Assembly (NCBI GenBank): GCA_016710635.1
Contig: JADJVL010000011.1
Location: 62,001 to 126,000, forward strand
Origin: Holophagaceae bacterium
GTDB taxonomy: Bacteria; Acidobacteriota; Holophagae; Holophagales; Holophagaceae
DNA: 64,000 nucleotides
Reading direction: 5' to 3'
The notes below the pieces were generated by a model. That model saw nothing but the letters and a program-made list of their open reading frames with translations. It ran no database searches and had not been told where the DNA came from. Position numbers and translations under genes: made by a program. The stretch's first letter is position 1; every line of letters begins with the position of its first letter. Below, in pieces: positions 56,800-64,000 of this stretch.

Positions 56800-57816
56800 T
56801 CAGTCCGAGGCCTCGAGGTCCCGGAGGGCCTGCGCCACGAGCGCCCGCAGCTCCGGGCCCCGCAGCCGGGCCAGGTCCCGCAGGGAGCGGCCACGCCCGA
56901 TCCGCTCCGCCACGAGGTAGCCCGCGTAGTAGCCTGCCCGGGGCGGCAGGCCGTCCTGCGCCGTCCTCCCCAGGAAATACTTCGCGTAGACCTCCCGGGA
57001 GGTGGAATCCAGCTGCTCCCCCAGTTCCCGCGCCAGCCGCCGCCGCGCCTTGCGGGCCTGTGCCGGCATTTCCGGCGGCAGGCCGAAGATCATGAGGTCG
57101 GAGGCCGCGGGGTTCAGGGTTTTGGCGACGTGCTCCGCCAGTCCCTCGTGCCACAGCCGCTGGTAGAGCCGGCGGTCCTCCGGCTCCCCCTGGACCTGGG
57201 CGTGGTGGATGTGGAACAGCTCGTGGTGGAAGAAGGGCTGCGGATCCGCTTCCGGTCCATAGACGAAGGCGATCATGTCGACGCCGAAGAGCAGCGCCGT
57301 GCGGCCCTTCACCGTGCGGGTGGCGCCGTCGAAGCCGCCCAGGGAATTCAGGAAGTAGACTTCACCCCGATAGTCCAGGTCGGGGAAGGCGGCCCTGAAG
57401 CTGCGCTCGAAGCGCGGCAGGTCCGCCGCGAGGCTGCCGGAGAGGCGGCGCATGGTGCCCAGGTGCGGCGCCATCATGGGGACCCAGAGGCCGCAGCGCG
57501 CACGCAATTCCTCCTCCAGCGGCTTCCCGGGATCGAGGCCGATCACGCCCGCCCGGTACACCTCGGGATGGCGCGCCGCGAGCCGCTCCTGGAGCAGCCG
57601 CGCCTGCTCCTCCGCCGGCCGGCCCTCCGCCTCGGACCAGACTTCCCAGAAGGCCGGCAGCAGGTCGACCACCTGGTAGGACGACGGCGCTTCCAGGGCC
57701 GGGGCCCCAGGGTTTGGCGCCGTCACCGGCCGCCGGGCGCAGGCGCCGAGGAACAGCACGGCGGAGCAGACCGCCGCGGGCAGCAGTGTGGGGATCGGGA
57801 ATCGGCGTACGGCCAT
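56800..57816 (-). CDS. Lipoprotein with HExxH metalloprotease motif
   Basis: A 338-residue protein with lipobox LGAC (Cys26). FHHELFHIHH at 196-205 has the HExxH zinc motif (HELFH, 198-202) and LWHEGLAEHVA at 221-231 supplies the downstream Glu, as in gluzincins and DUF2268-like proteins. No propeller or barrel is attached. It is the second HExxH/WxEG protein in the window (see 47256). Family assignment is approximate; the substrate is unknown. Confidence 0.72.
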   Translation of the reverse strand: MAVRRFPIPTLLPAAVCSAVLFLGACARRPVTAPNPGAPALEAPSSYQVVDLLPAFWEVWSEAEGRPAEEQARLLQERLAARHPEVYRAGVIGLDPGKPLEEELRARCGLWVPMMAPHLGTMRRLSGSLAADLPRFERSFRAAFPDLDYRGEVYFLNSLGGFDGATRTVKGRTALLFGVDMIAFVYGPEADPQPFFHHELFHIHHAQVQGEPEDRRLYQRLWHEGLAEHVAKTLNPAASDLMIFGLPPEMPAQARKARRRLARELGEQLDSTSREVYAKYFLGRTAQDGLPPRAGYYAGYLVAERIGRGRSLRDLARLRGPELRALVAQALRDLEASD

Positions 57817-57889
57817 GGGGCGGCTCCGGGGTCGGGAAGGCTGAGGGTAGCCCGCGCTTCCGCGGCAATGGAACGCGGTTCGCCCCGGC

Positions 57890-58927
57890 TCAGGCCCCTT
57901 CGAACCCGTCCAGCACGTTGACGGCGTTGATGCCGAGTTCCGCGGCGGCATAGCCGCCTTCCAGGATGAAGACCGCCGGCAGGCCCAGGCGCCGCAGCCG
58001 GGCCCCCAGGCGGCGGAAGTCCTCGGAGGCCAAGGCGAAGGTGGTGAGGGGATCGCCGGCGAAGGTGTCCAGGCCCAGGGAGACGACGAGGGCTTCGGCG
58101 CGGTGCTCCTGGACCTTTGCGCAGGCCGCCTCCAGGGCTTCGAACCACACTTCGGCGCTGGAACCCGGTGCCAGGGGCAGGTTCAGGTTGCAGCCCTGGC
58201 CTGGGCCTTCTCCGGTCTCGTCGGCGTGGCCCAGGTAGAAGGGGTATTCCAGGCGCGGGTCCGCGTGGAGGCTCGTCACCAGGACGTCGGGCCTTGCGTA
58301 GAAGATGGCCTGGGTGCCGTTGCCGTGGTGGTAGTCCACGTCGAGGACGGCGACCCGGGCGGCGCCCTGGTTCCGCAGGGCCTGGGCGGCGACGGCGGCG
58401 TTGTTCAGGAAGCAGTAGCCGCCCATGAAGTCCGGGCCGGCGTGGTGGCCCGGGGGCCGGGTGGCGCAGAAGGCGGCGGGGGCGCCGGCGTCCACGGCGC
58501 GGGCGGCGCTGAGGGCCGCGTCGGCGCCGGCCTTGGCGGCGCGCCAGGTGCCGGCGGCGAGGGGGCAGCCGTTGTCCATGGAATAGAGGCCCAGGCGGGC
58601 GGTGAAGTTGGCAGGCTCGACGTCGCTGCGGAGGGTGCGGATGGGCCAGACGGAAGGGAAGGGCTGGCGGGCGGCGTTGCCGGGGTCCAGGGCCAGCCAC
58701 TGGTCCCAGGCGCCTTCGAGGAAGGCCAGGTAGCGGGGGGTGTGCACTTCGGCCAGGAGGGCGCGGCTGTCGGCGTCTGGGGCGCGGAGGGCGTGGCCCC
58801 GGGCGGTGAGCTCGGCGCAGACGAAGGCGACCCGCGCGGGGGTTTCGAAGCAGGGCACCTTCTCGCCGCGGAAGAACTCGTGGGCGGGGGCGTGGCCGGC
58901 GTGCTCGGGGGCGTGGAAGGTGAGCAT
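57890..58927 (-). CDS. Histone deacetylase-family amidohydrolase (acetylpolyamine type)
   Basis: A 345-residue enzyme with the HDAC zinc fold: ATRPPGHHAGPDFMGGYCFLN, LDVDYHHGNGTQAIF, SLGLDTFAGDPLTTF and ILEGGYA. The N-terminus (LTFHAPEHAGHAPAHEFFRG, then FETPARV) is that of acetylpolyamine amidohydrolases rather than AcuC. It would release acetate from acetylated polyamines or similar amides. Confidence 0.88.
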   Translation of the reverse strand: MLTFHAPEHAGHAPAHEFFRGEKVPCFETPARVAFVCAELTARGHALRAPDADSRALLAEVHTPRYLAFLEGAWDQWLALDPGNAARQPFPSVWPIRTLRSDVEPANFTARLGLYSMDNGCPLAAGTWRAAKAGADAALSAARAVDAGAPAAFCATRPPGHHAGPDFMGGYCFLNNAAVAAQALRNQGAARVAVLDVDYHHGNGTQAIFYARPDVLVTSLHADPRLEYPFYLGHADETGEGPGQGCNLNLPLAPGSSAEVWFEALEAACAKVQEHRAEALVVSLGLDTFAGDPLTTFALASEDFRRLGARLRRLGLPAVFILEGGYAAAELGINAVNVLDGFEGA

Positions 58928-58937
58928 GGGCGCGGGG

Positions 58938-59284
58938 CTAGCCGGCGATGGAGAGCGTCTGCTCGTCGTCGGTCCAGATGAGGAAGGCGCCGCCGGCGTC
59001 GTTGCGCCGGTAGGTGATCCGGTTGACGGACCGGACGCTGAAGGCCTTGGCGTAAAGCGGACGGGTGACGCGGCCGTCGGCGAAGATGTAGATGGCGTCG
59101 TCGCTTATGAAGCAGATTTTGGTGTTTGCCTCGTCCGTCGCATACAAACGGATGGGGGTCTTGGGCACGCGGAGCGGGGCCGAGGCGTCGGAGGCGGTGC
59201 GGAAGCGCTTGAAGAGGGCCGGCAGGTCCTGGTCCCCGGCTGGGGGAGCAGGGTCAGGGCGAGGGCGAGCAGGGTCGGCGTCAT
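58938..59284 (-). CDS. Small exported protein of unknown function, probably frameshifted after its signal peptide
   Basis: The C-terminal part, from DLPALFKRFR to QTLSIAG, is a credible small beta-rich domain. In the same frame the region upstream is low-quality (Pro/Arg/Asp), with only a TTG at 59309. In the next frame ATG 59284 gives a good signal peptide (TPTLLALALTLLP). One extra C in the CCCC run at 59234-59237 joins the two. Either that indel is an error or the gene is damaged. No family recognised. Confidence 0.5.
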
Positions 59285-59381
59285 GGGAACACCCGTCGGT
59301 GGAGGTCAACTCGTGCTGCGCGGGCGCTTGCGGATCGGAGGATCTGGACCCGGGAGCCCTTCAACTCAATGGAATGAACGG

Positions 59382-59939
59382 CTATTTGGTCTTGGCGACG
59401 GCGATCTTGTAGGCGCCGATCATGATGTTGGGGCCCTGTTCGGGCAGTCCCGCGCCCAGCTCTTCGCCGCCGAGGAAGAGTCCGTTGTTGCGGTAGGTGA
59501 GCACCGGAGCCCCGAGCTCGGGGAGGCTGCGGGGCACGGCGAAGACCAGGTGCACGAAGGCCTCGATGGTCTGGTACTGCTTGATCAGCTGCCGGTCCAG
59601 AAGGAGGTTCCGTTCGTACTTGTTCAGGTCCCGGGAATAGAACAGGACCTTCCCTTCGAAGAGGATGTGGGTGCCGTCGGTGGAGATGGTGAGGCTGCGG
59701 CCCTTGTCCGCGACGGTGAACTGGAAGTTCGACCCGTTCTTGAAGGCGGCCATCAGGCTCTGGAATTTCGGGTGCTTCAGGTAGGCGGCGCCGTAGTCCA
59801 CCTTCTTCGCCGTCGTCCGCATCTCCCCCGTGGTCGGCCCGTACATCATCTTGCTGTAGCGCACCGCCTCCGCCTTCTCCGCCGCCGAGCGCGGCTTCTT
59901 CTTTTCCTTCTTCGGAGGCTTGCCGGAGTCTGCGGTCAT
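59382..59939 (-). CDS. Protein of unknown function
   Basis: 185 residues. A Lys-rich N-terminus (KPPKKEKKKPRSAAEKAEA) is followed by a strand-rich body (LTISTDGTHILFEGKVLFYS). No signal peptide, membrane segment or known motif. It has normal GC content and lies immediately left of the low-GC cassette array, so it marks the array border. Confidence 0.6.
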   Translation of the reverse strand: MTADSGKPPKKEKKKPRSAAEKAEAVRYSKMMYGPTTGEMRTTAKKVDYGAAYLKHPKFQSLMAAFKNGSNFQFTVADKGRSLTISTDGTHILFEGKVLFYSRDLNKYERNLLLDRQLIKQYQTIEAFVHLVFAVPRSLPELGAPVLTYRNNGLFLGGEELGAGLPEQGPNIMIGAYKIAVAKTK

Positions 59940-60164
59940 GACGGTCCTCGGGTGGCTGGGCTGAGGACTAAGTGTCGCATACGGTGGCGGACGTGCGGAT
60001 GGGGGGATTCAAGGCCTGCGACTGCGGGCGATGATGGAAATTGCTATGTGGGCCTTGTCCACTTGAGCGAAGGCGCTAGGGCGATGCTCGTAAGCCTTTA
60101 CGCCAGCCAAATACGCGCTCCGCTGGGTTTCGCTATGGTCGTCCTCGGCTCCCTTCGCGATCCC
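59940..60164. other. Border between core chromosome and cassette array
   Basis: No gene is seen. GC content falls across this stretch. It could hold decayed cassette sequence beyond the last recognisable site. Confidence 0.4.
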
Positions 60165-60234
60165 CGCCGAGATTCTTACAAATCCAGACCTCCCACTATC
60201 CGTGGTCTAGATTTGGGGAGGACGTCAGTTAGGC
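60165..60234 (-). other. Degenerate attC-like site, distal end of array
   Basis: On the minus strand the R'' box GCCTAAC (60228-60234) follows the stop of the gene at 60237. An 11-bp near-perfect stem follows (AAATCTAGACC / GGTCTGGATTT, 60180-60214), but no clean GTTRRRY R' box ends it. Confidence 0.55.
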
Positions 60235-60236
60235 AC

Positions 60237-60596
60237 TCACCTGCGATGGCCCATTGCATACAAATGATCAACACAAAGAACGGTGCCCTTGATGGCGGGT
60301 TGATCACATTGTGCCCATGAGCAGCCCTGACCGCCGAACCCGCCTCGCGAATCGATTAGCAGGCGCTTTTGAAGTGGGACAGTGTCGAATTCGATCCAGC
60401 TTTCCCTGTCTGGGACTTTGGCTGCAAATTGAACTTGGTACTTATCCCAGATATCAATGCGCCAGAGTTGGTGGCATTCAGAGCATTGCCAAAGGTCGAC
60501 CCATGGGCCTGATTGAATCTTCGCAAGCGGAGTTCTAAACGCATCCACGGCGCTCTCGAAGTAAAGCAAATCCGACGATTCAGAACAGAGGCACAT
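60237..60596 (-). CDS. Cassette gene: Cys-rich protein of unknown function
   Basis: 119 residues from ATG 60596, only 7 bp from the attC end. Two Cys pairs, WQCSECHQLW and GCSWAQC with a later VLCVDHLY, suggest a zinc-binding ribbon. A Trp-rich middle (DLWQCSECHQLWRIDIWDKY) is also notable. No known family. Lack of a Shine-Dalgarno site is common in cassettes. Confidence 0.65.
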   Translation of the reverse strand: MCLCSESSDLLYFESAVDAFRTPLAKIQSGPWVDLWQCSECHQLWRIDIWDKYQVQFAAKVPDRESWIEFDTVPLQKRLLIDSRGGFGGQGCSWAQCDQPAIKGTVLCVDHLYAMGHRR

Positions 60597-60602
60597 AGTG
60601 CC

Positions 60603-60702
60603 GCCTAACGAATGAAGTTTCCGGTCCAACCGTGGGCCGAACAACTAGAGCATGACGGAAGAAAGACACGGTTGGGTCCGGGTTGAACGAGAGGTTTGGG
60701 CG
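60603..60702 (-). other. attC site 1
   Basis: About 100 bp. On the minus strand it runs from a degenerate R'' (CCCAAAC) through CGTTCAACCCGGACC to GGACCGG...GTTAGGC (R' at 60603-60609). The arms around CCAACCGTG/CACGGTTGG pair. Confidence 0.78.
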
Positions 60703-60703
60703 A

Positions 60704-61252
60704 TCATAGCCATTCTGCGTAGCAAGTGAAGAACGGCTTTTCACGATAGATACGCTCCATTCTTGGCTGTTGACCACGAACTGCAGGCGCGATTTTAGAA
60801 ATATCGGTTGCTGAGTAGCCCTGTGGCATGTCGAAGAACTCAGTAAGAAATGAAGTGCCAAATCGGAATTCAACCCCATCGGACATCACCGCATAGAACT
60901 CTGTCCAGCTCATGGATGTCTCACCGACGATTTGGGTGAAAAGGTGAAGCGGGATGGCGTGCGGACTTATTGAAATATCTGCAAGATCGTAGTCGTTCAC
61001 GGTATTGCCCTTTGTTACAAAATTAGAAACGATTGATCGATACTCGGTTTGTTTGCCCCAAGTTTTTCGTGTTTGAGCAAATCTTCGAATTGCTAGATCG
61101 ACGGTTTTGTTTGCACTTTCAAACACGATGCAGGGCAATTTAGTTCCATCCTTCATCACGCCAGAGACACGAAAGCGTTCTCCGTACGGATGTTGGGGTG
61201 GTAACGGTTCTACGTTATTGCGAAGGAAGGAAGCCATTTCCTCAAAAAACAT
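60704..61252 (-). CDS. Cassette gene: protein of unknown function
   Basis: 182 residues; ATG 61252 lies 7 bp after the attC R' box (an ATG at 61237 is also possible). Mixed alpha/beta pattern with a GVEFRFGTSFLTEFFDMP stretch near the C-terminus. No motif recognised. Codon use is less GC-rich than chromosomal neighbours. Confidence 0.65.
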   Translation of the reverse strand: MFFEEMASFLRNNVEPLPPQHPYGERFRVSGVMKDGTKLPCIVFESANKTVDLAIRRFAQTRKTWGKQTEYRSIVSNFVTKGNTVNDYDLADISISPHAIPLHLFTQIVGETSMSWTEFYAVMSDGVEFRFGTSFLTEFFDMPQGYSATDISKIAPAVRGQQPRMERIYREKPFFTCYAEWL

Positions 61253-61259
61253 CGATGAG

Positions 61260-61382
61260 CCCTAACGAATGAGCTAACTGGCCCCGCCTGCACCGAGACG
61301 CTGAGCGGAGCCGAGGAAGCGGGATGAAGAGAAAGAGCGGAAGACAATGCAGGCGGGGTCCGAGTTGAGCTAAGGGTTAGAC
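61260..61382 (-). other. attC site 2
   Basis: About 123 bp. On the minus strand R'' GTCTAAC (61376-61382) contains the stop codon of the HNH gene. The outer arms pair through CCCCGCCTGCA/TGCAGGCGGGG, and R' GTTAGGG is at 61260-61266. The long central loop resembles VCR-size sites. Confidence 0.85.
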
Positions 61383-62111
61383 ATCTCCACTTTCAGATTG
61401 TTGTGCCACAAAAGCTTGGTATTCAGCCAGCTTTTGACGATATATGACTGCACGCTCAGTAGCCTCAATCGGATGAATAAGCCTAAAAAGGGAGTGCTCG
61501 AAGTGCGGATCCAACCCATTGTGGCAGGTGTGGCAGAGCGTAATTAGATTCCGCTCCTCTGTGACACCTCCAGCCGCCCATGGTCGAATGTGATGAACAT
61601 GGAGTTCGAGATCGCCGTAATCCTTAGGGCTCCTTCCGCAAATTCGACACTTGAACTCATCTCGTTTGATAATGCTCATTCTTAATTTCGGTGTCGGCGC
61701 CGGTTGCATTGCGGACTGAGGCAATAGTTTCGGATTGATGTAACCCCACTCGCCTTCTTGCACGGCGACAAACGGGGCTATCAACTCAGGTACAAAGCTT
61801 TCAGCCAACTGTTTTTCAACAACAGCATGGCCCCCACACACAAAGAACAGGGCCAGGTCATCTGATGTGTTCACCACCATGCCCGGCTCATCTATTACCT
61901 TCCAGGCCGCGAGCATCCTGTCTGGAATTACAAAGGAAGCCTGCCTAATTTCGCGAGGGGGAGTGTCGTTTGTGTATCCAATCCACCCAGAAAAACACGA
62001 AAATTGAGGCGTAATGTCAATGCCAAGAAGAATCGTCAAGGCATAGTAGCTCTTTGTTCCATCTGGGACGGAATCTAGAAAGGACTGAAGTCGTTTCTGT
62101 AGTGTGGACAT
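61377..62111 (-). CDS. Cassette gene: HNH endonuclease domain protein
   Basis: 244 residues. The C-terminal half is an HNH nuclease: CRICGRSPKDYG, LHVHHIRPWAAGGVTEERN, LITLCHTCHNGLDPH, with both zinc CxxC pairs and the His-Asn-His core. The N-terminal 130 residues are unassigned and might bind a target. It could be a defence nuclease or part of one. The stop codon lies inside the attC R'' box. Confidence 0.85.
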   Translation of the reverse strand: MSTLQKRLQSFLDSVPDGTKSYYALTILLGIDITPQFSCFSGWIGYTNDTPPREIRQASFVIPDRMLAAWKVIDEPGMVVNTSDDLALFFVCGGHAVVEKQLAESFVPELIAPFVAVQEGEWGYINPKLLPQSAMQPAPTPKLRMSIIKRDEFKCRICGRSPKDYGDLELHVHHIRPWAAGGVTEERNLITLCHTCHNGLDPHFEHSLFRLIHPIEATERAVIYRQKLAEYQAFVAQQSESGDV

Positions 62112-62118
62112 GAGCGAG

Positions 62119-62179
62119 GTCTAAGGAAAAAAGTAAAGCGGCCCTACGCAGCCGGGTCCGCTTGAACGACGGGTTAGGC
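62119..62179 (-). other. attC site 3
   Basis: 61 bp. On the minus strand R'' GCCTAAC (62173-62179), CCGTCGTTCAAGCGGACCC, a short loop, GGGCCGCTTTAC and R' CTTAGAC (62119-62125). About 54 of 61 bases match attC site 4. Confidence 0.9.
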
Positions 62180-62181
62180 CT

Positions 62182-63120
62182 TCAGGCGTTGCCATTGAAT
62201 TTGAATTTAGAGAAGATGCCATCTGCAATCCTTTGACGTTCCTTTCCAATGTTAGGGATGGACCAGCAAGTCATTTCAGAAAAATTATTTATTCGAGGAG
62301 AATCTGAAAGCGCGTCCCCCACTAAGCTTGAAGAAATAATGCAAGCAGAGATTCTGCTCGACTCCAAATATTTCCGCAGATGTCGCTCATGTCGAGATAT
62401 GAATTTGCGATTCCCGTTGTTTAGAATCTCACTAATAGAAGAAGCGTCATTTGCTTTAAGAATGGCCTCTGGAGGGTATAAGTCGTCGATGTTGAGGGCG
62501 ACGATACCCGGTCCTTTTATGGCTGCAATCTGGGCTACGGCCTCGGACATGATGTTTTGGATGTGTTTCTCTGAGTGGATTTTTTTGCAGGCAACCCCCA
62601 CTTGGATTCCACTTACTTCGATTTTCAGATCGGGCTCTGCGAATGTGGGGGAGCAGTTCTTTTCTTTGAATGTTGTAAACATCTCTACCTCCCACAAATA
62701 ATTCTTTGCGGCGGAAGCCTTGCGGCAGAGGAGATCCAAATTCCCCGAAGCTAACTTCTCAAGGTGGTGGGAGATGTTTGGTTCATTTTCCAACCCAAGT
62801 ATTGCAATTGATATACGGTATGCGTGACAGACGCGGAATAGGGTAGTAATACCTAGGAGATCCGTTTCGTTTACAAGCCAGGCGTCAGAGAATGATTTAG
62901 AGTCTTTGATTAACTTAAAAAGGCTGGAAGAGTTATTCAGGCTGACACCTGAAAGTCGATATAAGTTCTCAACCTTTTCGGCCATTTGTTTGATTTGTAA
63001 ATAGGTATTCTTTTGGTGGTTTGGGAATTGCCCATGCCGCCCATCAGGTATCACTAGCCCAGAATTCAGCGTCCTCCATAGATTCTCTTCGCGGACTTGC
63101 AATGGATTTGAAGGGCTCAT
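62182..63120 (-). CDS. Cassette gene: possible PD-(D/E)xK-like protein
   Basis: 312 residues. LWEVEMFTTFKEKNCSPTF, then EPDLKIEVSGIQVGVACKK recalls the nuclease core (Glu, Pro-Asp, then a strand ending in x-x-Lys), but the acidic residue of the D/E-x-K motif is Ala, so activity is uncertain. The rest is helical. ATG 63120 lies 9 bp after attC site 4. Codon use is AT-richer than the chromosome. Confidence 0.65.
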   Translation of the reverse strand: MSPSNPLQVREENLWRTLNSGLVIPDGRHGQFPNHQKNTYLQIKQMAEKVENLYRLSGVSLNNSSSLFKLIKDSKSFSDAWLVNETDLLGITTLFRVCHAYRISIAILGLENEPNISHHLEKLASGNLDLLCRKASAAKNYLWEVEMFTTFKEKNCSPTFAEPDLKIEVSGIQVGVACKKIHSEKHIQNIMSEAVAQIAAIKGPGIVALNIDDLYPPEAILKANDASSISEILNNGNRKFISRHERHLRKYLESSRISACIISSSLVGDALSDSPRINNFSEMTCWSIPNIGKERQRIADGIFSKFKFNGNA

Positions 63121-63129
63121 TCGGGGAAG

Positions 63130-63190
63130 GCCTAACGGAAAAAGTTAAGCGGCCCGACGTAGTCGGGTCCGCTTGAACGACGGGTTAGGC
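63130..63190 (-). other. attC site 4
   Basis: 61 bp, the cleanest site: minus strand R'' GCCTAAC (63184-63190), CCGTCGTTCAAGCGGACCC, GACTACGTC, GGGCCGCTTAACTTTTTCC and R' GTTAGGC (63130-63136). Confidence 0.92.
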
Positions 63191-63202
63191 GCGGGATGCT
63201 GG

Positions 63203-63433
63203 TCATTTTTGTTTAGCCCGGGAATTCATTACAGTCGCCACGATGGCAAGAATAATTGAAGCAGCAGTAGTAACTATGAACCCCCAAGCAAAAGGCATGT
63301 GCCTTTCGATGACCTGGCTGTTTGAGTGCCCGCCAAACGAGATCAACTTAACAAAACCAATGAACAGAATCAGCATGCCGACAACGAATGAGACCTGCGC
63401 TGATAGGGCGAATTTGGAGGCGAGGCTCGTCAT
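63203..63433 (-). CDS. Cassette gene: small two-span membrane protein
   Basis: 76 residues from ATG 63433, 9 bp after the R' box at 63443-63449. Two hydrophobic segments (FVVGMLILFIGFVKLI and GFIVTTAASIILAIVATVM) are joined by a short charged loop. No family is recognised; such small membrane proteins are frequent in cassettes. It is the gene nearest the 5' end of the array. Confidence 0.7.
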   Translation of the reverse strand: MTSLASKFALSAQVSFVVGMLILFIGFVKLISFGGHSNSQVIERHMPFAWGFIVTTAASIILAIVATVMNSRAKQK

Positions 63434-63442
63434 CAGGATGGC

Positions 63443-63505
63443 GCCTAACCCCTGATTATGCGACTGGTACGAGAGTGCTCGTACGCCGCATAATCCGGGA
63501 CGGAT
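63443..63505 (-). other. Degenerate attC-like site, proximal end of array
   Basis: The R' box GTTAGGC (63443-63449, minus strand) is present and the arms GATTATGCG/CGCATAATC and GTACGAG/CTCGTAC pair, but the R'' box at the other side is missing. It may be a decayed attC left when a cassette or the integrase end was lost. The 80 bp to pyrC (63506-63586) show no gene. Confidence 0.6.
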
Positions 63506-63586
63506 GATTGGAAGTAAAAGCAAATACGCATGATGTTTTTTGTCCAGGAGGGCAAACCAAACATAAATCCAGCCGGATGGAACCCC

Positions 63587-64000
63587 TCATCCCCACACCC
63601 GCTTCCCGCCCATCCAAGTCCCCACCACCTTCCCGGGCAGCTCCCACCCCTTGAACGGCGTGTTGTAGCTGCGGCTCTGGATGAAGGCTCGATCCACCTG
63701 GATCTTGGCGTCGAGGTCCACGAGGGTGAAGTCGGCGGGGCTTCCGGGGCGGAGGGTGCCGAGGCCTTTTTCGTCGAGGTGGAAGACTTTCGCGGGCTCC
63801 CAGGTGAGCAGGGCGATGGCTTTCGCCAGGGTGATCACGCCCTTGTTCACCAGCAGCTCCAGGGTGAGGGGCAGGGCGGTCTCCAACCCGATGACGCCAA
63901 ACGCCGCGATGGGCAGTTCCACTTCCTTGTCGTCCCAGCCGTGGGGCGCGTGGTCCGTGGCGATGGCGTCCACGGTGCCGTCCGCAAGGGCCTCCAGCAC
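63587..64000 (-). CDS. pyrC: Dihydroorotase, 5' part outside window
   Basis: 137 residues of the C-terminal part; the frame continues beyond base 64000. DAIATDHAPHGWDDKEV is the amidohydrolase active-site segment with the catalytic Asp, followed by GVIGLETALPLTLE and PGSPADFTLVDLD, the type-I dihydroorotase ending. It cyclises carbamoyl aspartate in pyrimidine synthesis. It is the intact chromosomal border of the cassette array. Confidence 0.92.
   Translation of the reverse strand: MLEALADGTVDAIATDHAPHGWDDKEVELPIAAFGVIGLETALPLTLELLVNKGVITLAKAIALLTWEPAKVFHLDEKGLGTLRPGSPADFTLVDLDAKIQVDRAFIQSRSYNTPFKGWELPGKVVGTWMGGKRVWG

Larger units (their letters stand above)
60165..63505 (-). mobile_element. 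Integron gene cassette array without integrase (CALIN-like)
   Basis: Five minus-strand genes, each short, lower in GC than the surrounding DNA, and separated by imperfect inverted repeats bounded by GCCTAAC- and GTTAGGC-type ends. Gene stops fall at or within the R'' box and the next gene starts 2-20 bp after the R' box, as in integron cassettes. Four sites are good, the two at the ends are degenerate. No integrase gene is in the window. Confidence 0.88.

Noticed and set aside
60165..63505. CRISPR array
   Set aside because: Repeats are imperfect inverted repeats of differing length separated by whole genes, not short direct repeats with uniform spacers.

Overview
The window comes from a high-GC, Gram-negative bacterium: it carries Tol-Pal components, several lipoproteins, a patatin/BamA-type outer-membrane protein and a protease with a probable C-terminal barrel. 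The menaquinone-type succinate dehydrogenase sets, the membrane pyrophosphatase and the overall gene style suggest Acidobacteriota, class Holophagae (Geothrix/Holophaga-like). That assignment is inference; no rRNA gene is present. Most of the window is dense, ordinary chromosome with many 4-bp start/stop overlaps.

Layout. 1-4.5 kb: a translationally coupled run of tolQ (partial), a polysaccharide deacetylase, yaaA-like, a DUF309 protein and nadB. 4.5-5.27 kb: non-coding DNA with three copies of a dispersed repeat. 5.3-10.9 kb: a frameshifted patatin/BamA gene, rnhB, a Nudix hydrolase and two DppB/DppC-type permeases without partners. 11-13.8 kb: tolB, pal (frameshifted in its signal peptide) and cpoB, then a GHMP kinase. 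14.7-21.2 kb, mostly minus strand: mutY, tRNA-Leu(GAG), secG, DAHP synthase, tpiA, pgk and a methyltransferase. 21.2-23.5 kb: an EAL phosphodiesterase and murD. 23.5-28.1 kb: a protein of unknown function and two large Kelch-type exported proteins. 28.4-37.6 kb is an energy block: membrane pyrophosphatase, diverging from a complete sdhCAB set that is followed by a second, B. subtilis-type sdhCAB set whose flavoprotein has lost key active-site residues. 37.6-41.3 kb: lysR, phhA, phhB and a CmoB-like methyltransferase.

42.3-47.1 kb holds a signalling module: an FHA-GAF-PP2C phosphatase, an RsbW-like kinase, a STAS protein, an ECF sigma factor, its probable anti-sigma factor, and a membrane-anchored protein made of about 44 KExA tetrapeptides. 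The sigma gene and the repeat-protein gene share a bipartite upstream motif that looks like an ECF promoter. 47.2-59.9 kb: a metalloprotease/propeller/barrel protein, PrsW, a GNAT-kinase fusion and assorted exported proteins and hydrolases.

60.2-63.5 kb differs from the rest. It is a lower-GC array of five small minus-strand genes, each followed by an attC-like recombination site, so it is an integron cassette array without a visible integrase (CALIN type). It carries an HNH nuclease, a possible PD-(D/E)xK-like protein, a Cys-rich protein and a small membrane protein. The window ends inside pyrC.

Three genes (patatin/BamA, pal, and the gene at about 59 kb) need a one-base correction in or beside a short homopolymer, so assembly indels should be considered before calling them broken.
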